A DNA stretch of 64,000 nucleotides from Pseudomonas sp. GD04091 (GTDB lineage Bacteria > Pseudomonadota > Gammaproteobacteria > Pseudomonadales > Pseudomonadaceae), in assembly GCF_029836165.1 (NCBI RefSeq), contig NZ_JAOEBG010000001.1:124001-188000 (forward strand), given 5' to 3'. The number at the start of each line of letters is the position of its first letter. Positions within the stretch are counted from its first letter, which is position 1. A program made the translations under genes and the position numbers. The notes beneath the pieces are model-generated. The model had not been told where the DNA came from. It did not search any database and worked only from the letters and a program-made list of their open reading frames with translations. Shown here one piece after another: positions 18,595 to 26,901 of this stretch.

Positions 18595-21330
18595 ATGCCC
18601 ATGCACAGGCAACCCAGCAACAGCAAAGCCGGACAGTTCGTTCGCAGCCATCTCGCCAACTTTCCGCGCCCCGACCTCGAGGCCGCCAAGGCCGTCCGCC
18701 AATGGGGCAAGGATCGGGGCATGGCGCTCGACCCCGACGACACCCTGGTGGCCACCCTGCACTATCGCGCGGATGGCGCCAAGGGTTGGATCGGTATCGT
18801 CGCCGGCCAGATGTCCCTGGCCCAGGCGGTGCTCGGCGACTGGCAAGGTGAGTCGGCCAATGACGTGTTCGGCGATCTGCTCGGCGGCCCCTGGGCCGGT
18901 GAGTTGCCGGCGTCGGGCATCACCGTGGTCGATCGCCTGGCCCCCCACAGCCCCTGGCTGCCAGGCGCCGACCATGCCGTCTTCAACGGCCTGTTCAGGC
19001 GCAGCAGTCCTCAGCGCTACGACGCCAGCACCCACCTGCCGGTGTCGGCCGAAGCATTCCAGTCATTCGTCTGGCACCTGGATTTTCGCCAGCGCTACAA
19101 GTCATTGCTGGAGCACTACTGGGCCGATGGGCTGGAACACTACCGCCTGGCGGCGAAAATCGGTTTCATCGCGGCCTGCAACAAGCAGGTGAGCGAAGGC
19201 AGCCTCAGCGATGTCGGCCGGCGCCTGGCCTGGCAAGCGGCGGGCATCGCGAAACGTGGGCCGGGTTACCAGGCCCGCGCCATGAACATCTACGGTTACG
19301 CGGCTACCGACCTGGTGCTGATCAGCGACAGCAACACCGGCCCAGTGCTGCTGTACATTCCCGGCAACGCGTCCCCCCTGCATGAGTTTGCCGATCGCCG
19401 GGCGTTGAAGGCTTGGGTCGGCGCGCAGTGCCGCCGGGTTGAGACCCGTGAGGCGCTACGCGGCCATTTCGCCCTGGCCGACACCCCCGACGGCCTGGAC
19501 TTCAGTGGCCTGGACACCGCCCTCGAAGGCCTGGCCATCTACCCGGCCATCCACCGTCTGCCCCCCGAACGCCCCGGCTTCACCACCAACGGCGCCTGGC
19601 CGCCTCTCACCTACGTCAACTACCGCCCCGGCAAATACAACCCGGCGCTCAGGGGCGATCTGTTCCTGGCCCTGGCCAAGCGCCATAAGCAACGCAGCCT
19701 GGCCGACGCCGACTTCGTCATCACCAGCAACAACGACGTGCTCAAGGCCAGATGGCGCGGCTACCTGACCTCGGCCATCAACCTGCTGGCGCCCCTGGTG
19801 CTGGTCGTGCCCGAGCTGGCGCCCCTGTTCGCGGCGGCCGGCACCGCGCAGTTCGGCCTGGGGCTCGACCAGGCCATCAATGGCAAGAATGCCAACGCGC
19901 AGGCCGAAGGGGTAGCGCAGGCCAGCTACGGCCTGCTCAACGCCGTGCCCCTGGCGCTCGAAGGCGTCGCCAAGGCGAAAGTGCTGTTCCGCATCAAGAG
20001 CGACAACTTCGTATTCCCCAGCCGCGTCAACGATCAGTTGGGCTACCCCTTGAGCCCGGTCTCCCCGCCACACCTGCCCGATATCGACGTTGCCGAGTTC
20101 TTCAACGACCCCGACGCCATCGCCCCGCTGGCCGGTGGCGATCCGGCAGTGGCGGGCTCCATCGTGCGGGTGCCGCGCTATGACGGTCAGCATGACCTGC
20201 TCAACGCCTCCATTGGCGGCTACAACGCCGAAATGGTCTATGACCTGGAGCGCGACGCGTTTCTCTTCGAGGATGACGTCAATGCCGTCGAGCCACCTTG
20301 CTACATTGCCCAGGCCGGTCAGAAGGATCTGATTCACATCGACGCTGCCACACGCCAGGTAACCAACACGATGCGCGAACGCAGTCTTCGGGCGCTGGGC
20401 ATAGAGCTGAGTCTCCCAGTGGAGTTGCCTGCACCACCGACCGGCGAGCGGTTGCCAATACCCAAGAAGATTTCCTCGCTCTGGGTGGGTGACCAGCACA
20501 TCGATGAACGCCTGCTGAACAACCTCGGCCTGAACGTGCAGTGCCTGAAAGACAGCGCCTACCAGTACCGTCTGTTTCTTTCCAAGGCGACACCTGCGGC
20601 CTACGAGGAGAACGTGCGGGCACTGGCTGAAGCAGCGCCTGGCCTGACGGTCATGCCGCTGGAGGACCAGACGTTCTTCCAGGCGTTCCGGCAAAGCCCG
20701 GCGTTCGAACAGTATCAGGCAGCCCTGGACGGCAATGGTGGCGTAGCCCGCAACTATGCCTCGGCCTCGGATGTGCTGCGCTACCCGATGCTCGCTCAAG
20801 AGGGCGGGCTGTACGTCGACGTGGACGACACCTTCCTGGCTGCCACCGGAGAACGCGCAGGCGCGGCGATCGATACGCTGGACCTGGCGACGACCCAGGA
20901 CGGGCTGCTGCTGCCCCCGCCGATGAGCAACGAAAAGATGCGCATGAACTGCCTGTTCAATACCAGCCTGATCGGCAGCCATGCAGGCAATCCGACGCTC
21001 GCGCTGATCGGCGAGGAAATGCGCGTGCGTTACCTGGCCGAGCGTGACTTCTACGAGAGCAGGCCAAGCCTGGCGGATGACCCGGATGGTTTCTATCGCT
21101 ACGCCGGCCGCCTGAGCCGCCTGACCGGACCGGCGTTGCTGACCGACATCGTCGATCGCCAATGGCCTCGTCTGCGTACCCTGCGGCAGGTCGTCAACCT
21201 GTACAGCATGCCGCAGGTCAATGCGACCCAGTTCCTGGATATCACCGCGGTGACCCAGACCGTTCACGATGAGCTGCCGCTCAATCGCGTCGCCAAGGTG
21301 GGTGGTTTTCATTCATGGGCACGCACATGA
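18595..21330 (+). CDS. Second toxin-like protein, tandem paralogue with TcdA/TcdB-type glycosyltransferase
   Basis: A 911-residue paralogue of the preceding gene, alignable from end to end. The N-half has ALKAWVGAQCRR and LLYIPGNASPLHEF. A hydrophobic stretch lies at 393-432 (INLLAPLVLVVPELAPLF). The C-terminal glycosyltransferase-like domain has IPKKISSLWVGDQHI, YRLFLSKATP, NYASASDVLRYPMLAQEGG and the DxD motif D742-V-D744-D745, ending FHSWART. AGGAG at 18587-18591 is 3 bases from the ATG at 18595 but 9 from the in-frame ATG at 18601, so translation may start at the second. A hairpin terminator follows at 21379. Keeping DxD in both copies argues that both are active enzymes. Confidence 0.72.
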   Translation: MPMHRQPSNSKAGQFVRSHLANFPRPDLEAAKAVRQWGKDRGMALDPDDTLVATLHYRADGAKGWIGIVAGQMSLAQAVLGDWQGESANDVFGDLLGGPWAGELPASGITVVDRLAPHSPWLPGADHAVFNGLFRRSSPQRYDASTHLPVSAEAFQSFVWHLDFRQRYKSLLEHYWADGLEHYRLAAKIGFIAACNKQVSEGSLSDVGRRLAWQAAGIAKRGPGYQARAMNIYGYAATDLVLISDSNTGPVLLYIPGNASPLHEFADRRALKAWVGAQCRRVETREALRGHFALADTPDGLDFSGLDTALEGLAIYPAIHRLPPERPGFTTNGAWPPLTYVNYRPGKYNPALRGDLFLALAKRHKQRSLADADFVITSNNDVLKARWRGYLTSAINLLAPLVLVVPELAPLFAAAGTAQFGLGLDQAINGKNANAQAEGVAQASYGLLNAVPLALEGVAKAKVLFRIKSDNFVFPSRVNDQLGYPLSPVSPPHLPDIDVAEFFNDPDAIAPLAGGDPAVAGSIVRVPRYDGQHDLLNASIGGYNAEMVYDLERDAFLFEDDVNAVEPPCYIAQAGQKDLIHIDAATRQVTNTMRERSLRALGIELSLPVELPAPPTGERLPIPKKISSLWVGDQHIDERLLNNLGLNVQCLKDSAYQYRLFLSKATPAAYEENVRALAEAAPGLTVMPLEDQTFFQAFRQSPAFEQYQAALDGNGGVARNYASASDVLRYPMLAQEGGLYVDVDDTFLAATGERAGAAIDTLDLATTQDGLLLPPPMSNEKMRMNCLFNTSLIGSHAGNPTLALIGEEMRVRYLAERDFYESRPSLADDPDGFYRYAGRLSRLTGPALLTDIVDRQWPRLRTLRQVVNLYSMPQVNATQFLDITAVTQTVHDELPLNRVAKVGGFHSWART

Positions 21331-21378
21331 GCCCAGCGCTAGGCCACCGCAGGTAAGCCGCTGATGCTGGCGAAATGA

Positions 21379-21406
21379 ACAAAGGCGACCCCGGGGTCGC
21401 CTTTGT
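21379..21406. terminator. Bidirectional terminator between the toxin-like gene and the DUF2802 gene
   Basis: A perfect palindrome of two 14-base arms (ACAAAGGCGACCCC and its complement). It ends in a T-rich tract on the plus strand and is A-rich on the other side. It lies between convergent genes and can serve both. Confidence 0.85.
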
Positions 21407-21411
21407 TCGTC

Positions 21412-21807
21412 TCAGTCACCGCGATGCAACTTGCTCATCAGTTGCGCCTCGGCCTGGGTCAGGCCGCAGGTCTGAGTCAGTTCCTCGACACTCGCGCCCA
21501 TGCCCACCAGTTTGGCCGCCTGGGTGAAGGTGACGCTGTTGGGGTCGCGTTGCTCGAGCTGCTGCAGCTTCTCGGGCAGCGGCGCCACCACCGCGCGCAG
21601 CTCATGGATCGCCTCGCCCATGCGCACGGTGCCGTTCTGGTAGTCGTCCAGGCGCTTGGCCAGGTCCTTGATGCGCTGGTCGCGCAGCGCATCACCCTGC
21701 GCCTGCTGGGCGGCCAGCTCGCGCTGACGCTTGCTGTGGTTGAGGAAGAACCACAGGCTCAGCGCCCAGAGCAACGCCAGGAAGATGACAGCAACCTCGA
21801 AGATCAA
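21412..21807 (-). CDS. DUF2802 membrane-anchored protein of the chemotaxis operon
   Basis: A 131-residue protein with one N-terminal membrane helix (VAVIFLALLWALSLWFFLNH). A coiled-coil segment follows (HSKRQRELAAQQ to about residue 85). A small C-terminal domain reads KLVGMGASVEELTQTCGL then QAEAQLMSKLH. This matches the DUF2802 family, usually found just after cheW in polar flagellate gammaproteobacteria. The biochemical role is unknown. It starts 1 base after the cheW stop, so it closes the che transcript. Confidence 0.8.
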   Translation of the reverse strand: MIFEVAVIFLALLWALSLWFFLNHSKRQRELAAQQAQGDALRDQRIKDLAKRLDDYQNGTVRMGEAIHELRAVVAPLPEKLQQLEQRDPNSVTFTQAAKLVGMGASVEELTQTCGLTQAEAQLMSKLHRGD

Positions 21808-21808
21808 C

Positions 21809-22288
21809 TCAGATGTTCTCCAGCTCGGACCACTCTTCCTCGGTCATCATCTTGTCCAGTTCGACCAGAATCAGCAGCTCGCCGTTCTTGTTGCAGACGC
21901 CCTGGATGAACTTGGCCGACTCTTCGTTGCCGACGTTCGGCGCGGTCTCGATTTCCGACTGACGCAGGTACACCACTTCGGCGACGCTGTCGACGAGGAT
22001 GCCGACCACCTGCTTGTCCGCCTCGATGATCACGATGCGGGTGTTGTCGGTGACCTCGGTCGGCATCAGACCGAAGCGCTGGCGGGTGTCGATCACCGTC
22101 ACCACGTTGCCACGCAGGTTGATGATGCCCAGTACATAGCTGGGGGCACCCGGCACCGGAGCGATCTCGGTGTAACGCAGGACTTCCTGCACCTGCATCA
22201 CATTGATGCCGTAGGACTCGTTGTCCAGACGGAAGGTGACCCACTGCAGGATCGGATCTTCGGAACCTTGTGCAGACGACTTTTTCAT
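21809..22288 (-). CDS. cheW: Chemotaxis adaptor protein CheW
   Basis: A 159-residue cytoplasmic scaffold that links methyl-accepting receptors to CheA. It is a single CheW domain: LQWVTFRLDNESYGINVMQV, then PGAPSYVLGIINLRGNVVTV and IVDSVAEVV-like segments. Its C-terminus is EEWSELENI. MKKSSAQ at 22288 is taken as the start; the frame is open 15 bases further up. It follows parP in the che operon. Confidence 0.94.
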   Translation of the reverse strand: MKKSSAQGSEDPILQWVTFRLDNESYGINVMQVQEVLRYTEIAPVPGAPSYVLGIINLRGNVVTVIDTRQRFGLMPTEVTDNTRIVIIEADKQVVGILVDSVAEVVYLRQSEIETAPNVGNEESAKFIQGVCNKNGELLILVELDKMMTEEEWSELENI

Positions 22289-22355
22289 TCCCCTAGCCCT
22301 CAAAATCCGCCATCGGCGGTGTGCTCTGTGTAGCCGCGGCAGTTGCGGCGTTGAT

Positions 22356-23264
22356 TCAGTTGTGTTTGGTGTTCATCTGCTTGACCGCGCCACTGGCGAT
22401 CAGCTCAGCCAGTTCGGCGACATCGAGCAGCGCGCACATGTGCTCGATCACCGTCCCGGCCAGCCATGGCCGCTGGCCGCGCTGGCTGCGCCACTTGATC
22501 TCGGCCGGGTCCAGGCGCAACGAGCGGCTGACCTGATGCACCGCCAGCCCCCATTCGTAGCCCTGGACGGAAATCACGTACTGCAGGCCCTGGCGGAAGT
22601 CGTCGCGGTAGCGGTCCGGCATCACCCAGCGCGCGGTGTCCAGCACCTTGAGGTTGCCCGCCTGGCAAGTGAGGATCCCCAGGAACCAGTCCGGCTGGCC
22701 GAACAGCGGGGTCAGCTCCTGGCCGGCCAGGCTGTAGATCGAGCCCAGGCACACCAGCGGGACCGCCAGGGTCAGCCCGGCGACGTCGAACAACAGGCAC
22801 TCGAAAGGCTCGGCAGCCCAGGCCGGACGCCCATCGACCGTGGCCGGCGGGGTCGGTGCGCCAGGTGCCGGCACATGCAGGTCGACCAGCGGCGTCGCGG
22901 GTTCGATGGCCCCGCTGTCGATCAGCAACGGAATGCTGGCTTCGGCCACCACCTCGCTGTCGACCACGCTGACCACGGGCGCTTCCACGGGCCGGACCGG
23001 AGGCAGAACGGTCGGCAGGATCTTCGCCTGCGGTTCGGCAAATGGCCGTGCGGCGGGGACATCAGGCACCGTCTGGCGCTTGGCATCGCGAACCTGCTCT
23101 TCACGGACCGCCGCCTCGAATTCATCGCTGGCAGCCTGCTCGAGCGGCTGCTCCGTGGCCGCCTCGGGCAGTTCGAAGGACTCGGTGGCCTCCTGCAGCA
23201 ATCCATCGAGATAGGACTGCAGGGCCATCTGCGGCTTGGAGGTGATTTGCCGGGCCTGATTCAT
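22356..23264 (-). CDS. parP: CheW-domain protein with long N-terminal region (ParP-like)
   Basis: A 302-residue protein. Residues 1-140 are acidic, proline-rich and probably disordered. The C-terminal half is a CheW-like domain (FECLLFDVAGLTLAVPLVCL to WLAGTVIEHMCALLDVAELAEL). The position directly after a ParA-like gene and before cheW and DUF2802 matches the parC-parP-cheW order of Vibrio and Pseudomonas. There ParP couples the ParA-like ParC to CheA arrays at the old pole. Stop and start overlap as TGATG with the ParA-like gene, showing translational coupling. The name rests on context and domain layout. Confidence 0.8.
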   Translation of the reverse strand: MNQARQITSKPQMALQSYLDGLLQEATESFELPEAATEQPLEQAASDEFEAAVREEQVRDAKRQTVPDVPAARPFAEPQAKILPTVLPPVRPVEAPVVSVVDSEVVAEASIPLLIDSGAIEPATPLVDLHVPAPGAPTPPATVDGRPAWAAEPFECLLFDVAGLTLAVPLVCLGSIYSLAGQELTPLFGQPDWFLGILTCQAGNLKVLDTARWVMPDRYRDDFRQGLQYVISVQGYEWGLAVHQVSRSLRLDPAEIKWRSQRGQRPWLAGTVIEHMCALLDVAELAELIASGAVKQMNTKHN

Positions 23265-24052
23265 CACGCCACCTGCAGCGAGGAACGGTAGGTGAGCAGG
23301 TGCTTGAGCAGCGCCCGGTAGGCGACCACGCCACGGCTCTTGCCATCGAACTGCGACGGCGTGAGGCCATTGCGACTGGCATCGCGCAGGCGGGTGTCGA
23401 CGGGGATATACCCCTGCCAGACCTGATCGCCGTAGGTATCGCGCAGGACTTTCAACGTACCGAGGGAGGCCTGGGTGCGACGGTCGAACAAGGTCGGAAC
23501 GATCTGGTAGGGCAGCGCCTGCTTGCGTGAGCGGTTGATCATGCCCAGGGTGCTGACCATGCGCTCCAGGCCCTTGACCGCGAGAAACTCGGTCTGCACC
23601 GGAATCACCAACTGCTGGCTGGCGGCCAGGGCGTTGACCATCAGCACGCCAAGCAAGGGCGGGCTGTCGATCAGGGCAAAGTCGAAATCCTGCCACAACT
23701 GCGCCAGACTCTTGGCGATCACCAGGCCCAGGCCACTCTGGCCCGGCGATTGCCGCTCCAGGACGGCCAGCGCCGTGCTCGAAGGCAGCAGCGAAATACG
23801 CTCGTCGCTGGTGGGCAGCAACAACTGGCCCGGCAAGCCTTCGGGCACCGCGCCCTTGTGCAGGAACAGGTCGTAGCAGCTGTGCTCCAGCGCGTCGGGG
23901 TTGTGCCCGAAGTAGCTGGTCATCGAGCCGTGCGGGTCGAGGTCGACGACGACCACGCGCTTGCCCGCCTCGGCCAGCAGGCCAGCGAGGGCGATGGTGG
24001 TGGTGGTCTTGCCGACGCCACCCTTTTGATTGGCTACTGCCCAGACTCTCAT
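23264..24052 (-). CDS. parC: ParA-like ATPase for chemotaxis-array positioning (ParC-like)
   Basis: A 262-residue ParA/MinD-type ATPase with the deviant Walker A AVANQKGGVGKTTTTIALAG, the switch I-like VVVVDLDPHGSMTSYFG and Walker B FDFALIDSPPLLG. It is unlike plasmid ParA in having no DNA-binding N-terminal extension. Its place between motD and the CheW-like parP fits ParC, which recruits chemotaxis arrays to the cell pole and splits them at division. Confidence 0.85.
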   Translation of the reverse strand: MRVWAVANQKGGVGKTTTTIALAGLLAEAGKRVVVVDLDPHGSMTSYFGHNPDALEHSCYDLFLHKGAVPEGLPGQLLLPTSDERISLLPSSTALAVLERQSPGQSGLGLVIAKSLAQLWQDFDFALIDSPPLLGVLMVNALAASQQLVIPVQTEFLAVKGLERMVSTLGMINRSRKQALPYQIVPTLFDRRTQASLGTLKVLRDTYGDQVWQGYIPVDTRLRDASRNGLTPSQFDGKSRGVVAYRALLKHLLTYRSSLQVA

Positions 24053-24130
24053 CGTGCGTTGCTTCCTCCCGGGATGGCGGCCTGCCCTGCCGGGACCGGT
24101 GTGAAATTCAGTGACGGGGATTTGACGGAT

Positions 24131-24988
24131 TCAACCCCCGGTCGACGGTGCTGGCGTGGCTGGTGCACTTTGTGTGCCAGCCCGTCGCAACGCGGCATCC
24201 GGGGTGGCATTGGCGCTGCCGCTACCGGTCAGGCTGCGGCGCACTTCGAGATTGCGCGAGATCACCAGCACCACGCGGCGGTTGCGCGCCCGGCCTTCGG
24301 CGGTGTCGTTGCTGGCCACCGGCTGGTACTCGCCGTAACCGACCGACGCCATGCGCGCCGGGTTGACCCCTTCCATGGCCAGCAGCCGCACGATGCTCGC
24401 GGCCCGCGCCGACGACAGCTCCCAGTTGGTCGGATACTGCGCCGTGCGGATCGGCAGGTTGTCGGTGAAGCCCTCGACATGCACAGGGTTGGCGAACGGC
24501 TTGAGGATCTTCGCCACCTTCTCGATGATTTCGAAGGCGACATCGCTGGGCATCGCGTCGGCGCTGGCGAACAGCAGCGAGGAGTTGAGCTCGATCTCCA
24601 CCCACAGCTCGTTGCCGCGCACTGTCATCTGGTCGGACTTGATCAGGTCGCCGAAGGCATCGCGCACGTCGTCGCTGATGCTCTTGAGCGGATCGACACT
24701 GGACTGCGCCAATCCCGCGTCGGTCTGCTCGCTGTCCTTGATCAGCGGCTCGGCCGGCTTGACGCTGAGCGGCCGTTCCTCACCGATGGGGATCGGCTTC
24801 ATGCTGCGGTCAGGATCGTTGAACACCCCGAGCAACGCCTGGGAAATCACCTTGTACTTGCCCTCGTTGATCGAGGAAATCGAGTACATGACCACGAAGA
24901 AGGCGAACAGCAAGGTGATGAAGTCGGCGTACGACACCAGCCAGCGCTCGTGGTTTTCGTGTTCCTCGGTATGACGACGGCGAGCCAT
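24131..24988 (-). CDS. motD: Flagellar stator protein MotD
   Basis: A 285-residue stator B-type subunit. The N-terminal membrane helix follows a charged start (HERWLVSYADFITLLFAFFVVMYSIS) and contains the conserved proton-carrying Asp in SYADF. A plug region (INEGKYKVIS) and a C-terminal OmpA-like peptidoglycan-binding domain follow (VEGFTDNLPI, NWELSSARAASIVRLL). The GYGEYQPVASN stretch ends the domain. With MotC it forms the second stator that Pseudomonas uses alongside MotAB. It starts 3 bases after the motC stop. Confidence 0.93.
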   Translation of the reverse strand: MARRRHTEEHENHERWLVSYADFITLLFAFFVVMYSISSINEGKYKVISQALLGVFNDPDRSMKPIPIGEERPLSVKPAEPLIKDSEQTDAGLAQSSVDPLKSISDDVRDAFGDLIKSDQMTVRGNELWVEIELNSSLLFASADAMPSDVAFEIIEKVAKILKPFANPVHVEGFTDNLPIRTAQYPTNWELSSARAASIVRLLAMEGVNPARMASVGYGEYQPVASNDTAEGRARNRRVVLVISRNLEVRRSLTGSGSANATPDAALRRAGTQSAPATPAPSTGG

Positions 24989-24991
24989 GGC

Positions 24992-25732
24992 TTACTCCAT
25001 GAAGCCTTGCAGCTTCAGCTCGATCGAGCGTGGGTTTTCGCCTTCGGCGATCGACAGCAGGCCTTCGAGCAGCATCTCGCGGTAGCGCGACTGGCGCAGG
25101 GTGACGGCCTTGAGCTTGTTGGCGACCGGCAGCAGGATCAGGTTGGCGCTGGCCACGCCGTAGATGGTGGCGACGAAGGCCACGGCGATGCCGTTGCCCA
25201 GCTGCGACGGATCGGCCAGGTTGCCCATCACATGGATCAGGCCCATCACCGCACCGATGATGCCGATGGTCGGCGCGTAGCCGCCCATGCTCTCGAACAC
25301 CTTGGCGGCCTGGATATCGCGGCTTTCCTGGGTCAGGAAATCGACCTCGAGGATGCTGCGGATGGCCTCGGGCTCGGCGCCATCGACCAGCAGCTGCAGG
25401 CCCTTGCGCGCATAGGGATCAGGCTCGGCATCGGCCACGCCTTCCAGGCCCAGCAGGCCCTCCTTGCGCGCGGTCAGGCTCCAGTTCACCACTCGGTCGA
25501 TGCCACCGGCCAGGTCCACCCGCGGCGGGAAGAAGATCCAGCGCACGATCTGCAGCGCGCGCTTGAACGACGACAGCGGCGACTGCAGCAACGCCGCCGC
25601 CAGGGTGCCGCCGAGCACGATCAGGGCCGCCGGGCCGTTGAGCAGCGCGCCGGCATGGCCGCCCTCGAGGAAGTTGCCACCGACGATGGCGACGAACGCG
25701 AGGATCAGGCCGATAAGGCTCAGGACATCCAT
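24992..25732 (-). CDS. motC: Flagellar stator protein MotC
   Basis: A 246-residue stator A-type subunit with four membrane helices. Conserved segments are [20 protein letters not shown] at the start, GGYAPTIGIIGAVMGLIHVM and FVATIYGVASANLILLPVANKL. The cytoplasmic loop between helices 2 and 3 carries the charged residues that contact FliG. ATG at 25732 overlaps the cheB stop as TGATG; the GTG 9 bases earlier (25741) is less likely. Confidence 0.94.
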   Translation of the reverse strand: MDVLSLIGLILAFVAIVGGNFLEGGHAGALLNGPAALIVLGGTLAAALLQSPLSSFKRALQIVRWIFFPPRVDLAGGIDRVVNWSLTARKEGLLGLEGVADAEPDPYARKGLQLLVDGAEPEAIRSILEVDFLTQESRDIQAAKVFESMGGYAPTIGIIGAVMGLIHVMGNLADPSQLGNGIAVAFVATIYGVASANLILLPVANKLKAVTLRQSRYREMLLEGLLSIAEGENPRSIELKLQGFME

Positions 25733-26856
25733 CAGACGCACGCCTCGACCAGGTGCTTGCCGATCTCGTCCAGGCTGTACACGGCGTCCGCCAGGTTGGC
25801 CTTGACGATGGCCATGGGCATGCCGTAGATCACACAGCTGGCTTCATCCTGCGCCCACACGGTGCTGCCACCCTGCTTGAGCAGGCGCGCGCCCTCGCGG
25901 CCATCGGCGCCCATGCCAGTGAGGACCACCGAGAGCACCTTGTCGCCGTAGGACTTGGCCGCGGAGCCGAAGGTGATGTCCACGCAGGGCTTGTAGTTCA
26001 GGCGCTCATCACCCGGCAGGATCTTCACCGTGCCTCGGCCGTCGACCATCATCTGCTTGCCGCCAGGAGCCAGCAGCGCCAGTCCCGGGCGCAGCACGTC
26101 ACCATCCTCGGCTTCCTTGACGCTGATCTTGCACAGCTTGTCCAGACGCTCGGCGAAGGCCTTGGTGAAGGCCGCGGGCATGTGCTGGATCAGCACGATA
26201 GGCGCCGGGAAACTGGCCGGCAGCTGCGTGAGCACACGCTGCAGGGCCACCGGGCCGCCGGTGGAGGTGCCGATGGCGACCAGCTTGTAAGGCTTGCGCT
26301 TGGGCGCCGGCGAATGGCTGACAGGCGGCGTGGCGGTACGGGTCGGGGTCACCGGGCGCGACGGCGTGCTGCCGGCGAAGCTGCTGGCAGGAGCGTGGCT
26401 GCTGGCCGGCGTCGCTGCCGCGGCGGGCGCCGGGCTGGCATAGGCGCTGAAACGGCGATTGCTGCGCGAGATGGTGTGGACCTTCTCGCACAGCATCTGC
26501 TTGACCTTCTCGGGGTTGCGGGAAATGTCCTCGAAGTTCTTCGGCAGATAGTCGACCGCGCCGGCATCCAGGGCGTCGAGGGTGACCCGGGCGCCTTCGT
26601 GGGTCAGCGAGGAGAACATCAGCACCGGCGTCGGGCAGCGCTGCATGATGTGCCGCACCGCGGTGATGCCGTCCATCATGGGCATTTCGTAGTCCATGGT
26701 GATGACATCGGGCTTGAGCGCCAGCGCCTGGTCGATCGCTTCCTTGCCGTTGGTCGCCGTGCCCACGACCTGGATCGTCGGGTCCGCCGAGAGAATTTCC
26801 GAGACGCGGCGGCGGAAGAAACCGGAATCATCCACCACCAGGACCTTGACTGCCAT
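25732..26856 (-). CDS. cheB: Chemotaxis methylesterase CheB
   Basis: A 374-residue response-regulator methylesterase. The N-terminal receiver has the phospho-acceptor Asp in [15 protein letters not shown] long alanine/proline/threonine-rich linker (about residues 140-180) follows. The C-terminal esterase domain has the catalytic Ser in GTSTGGP, His in IQHMPAAFT and Asp in [11 protein letters not shown]. It demethylates chemoreceptors when phosphorylated by Che[11 protein letters not shown] at 26856 is the start. A strong hairpin lies just upstream, between cheA and cheB. Confidence 0.95.
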   Translation of the reverse strand: MAVKVLVVDDSGFFRRRVSEILSADPTIQVVGTATNGKEAIDQALALKPDVITMDYEMPMMDGITAVRHIMQRCPTPVLMFSSLTHEGARVTLDALDAGAVDYLPKNFEDISRNPEKVKQMLCEKVHTISRSNRRFSAYASPAPAAAATPASSHAPASSFAGSTPSRPVTPTRTATPPVSHSPAPKRKPYKLVAIGTSTGGPVALQRVLTQLPASFPAPIVLIQHMPAAFTKAFAERLDKLCKISVKEAEDGDVLRPGLALLAPGGKQMMVDGRGTVKILPGDERLNYKPCVDITFGSAAKSYGDKVLSVVLTGMGADGREGARLLKQGGSTVWAQDEASCVIYGMPMAIVKANLADAVYSLDEIGKHLVEACV

Positions 26857-26869
26857 AAACACTCCATTA

Positions 26870-26897
26870 GGCGGCACGCCCGCCAGGGCGTGCCGCC
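26870..26897 (-). promoter_or_regulatory. Strong hairpin between cheA and cheB
   Basis: A perfect 12-bp stem (arms GGCGGCACGCCC and its complement) with a 4-base loop begins 4 bases after the cheA stop. It ends just before the cheB ribosome-binding site GGAG. There is no T-tract, so it is not a classical terminator. It may stabilise the cheA message or limit read-through. Confidence 0.6.
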
Positions 26898-26901
26898 GAA
26901 A

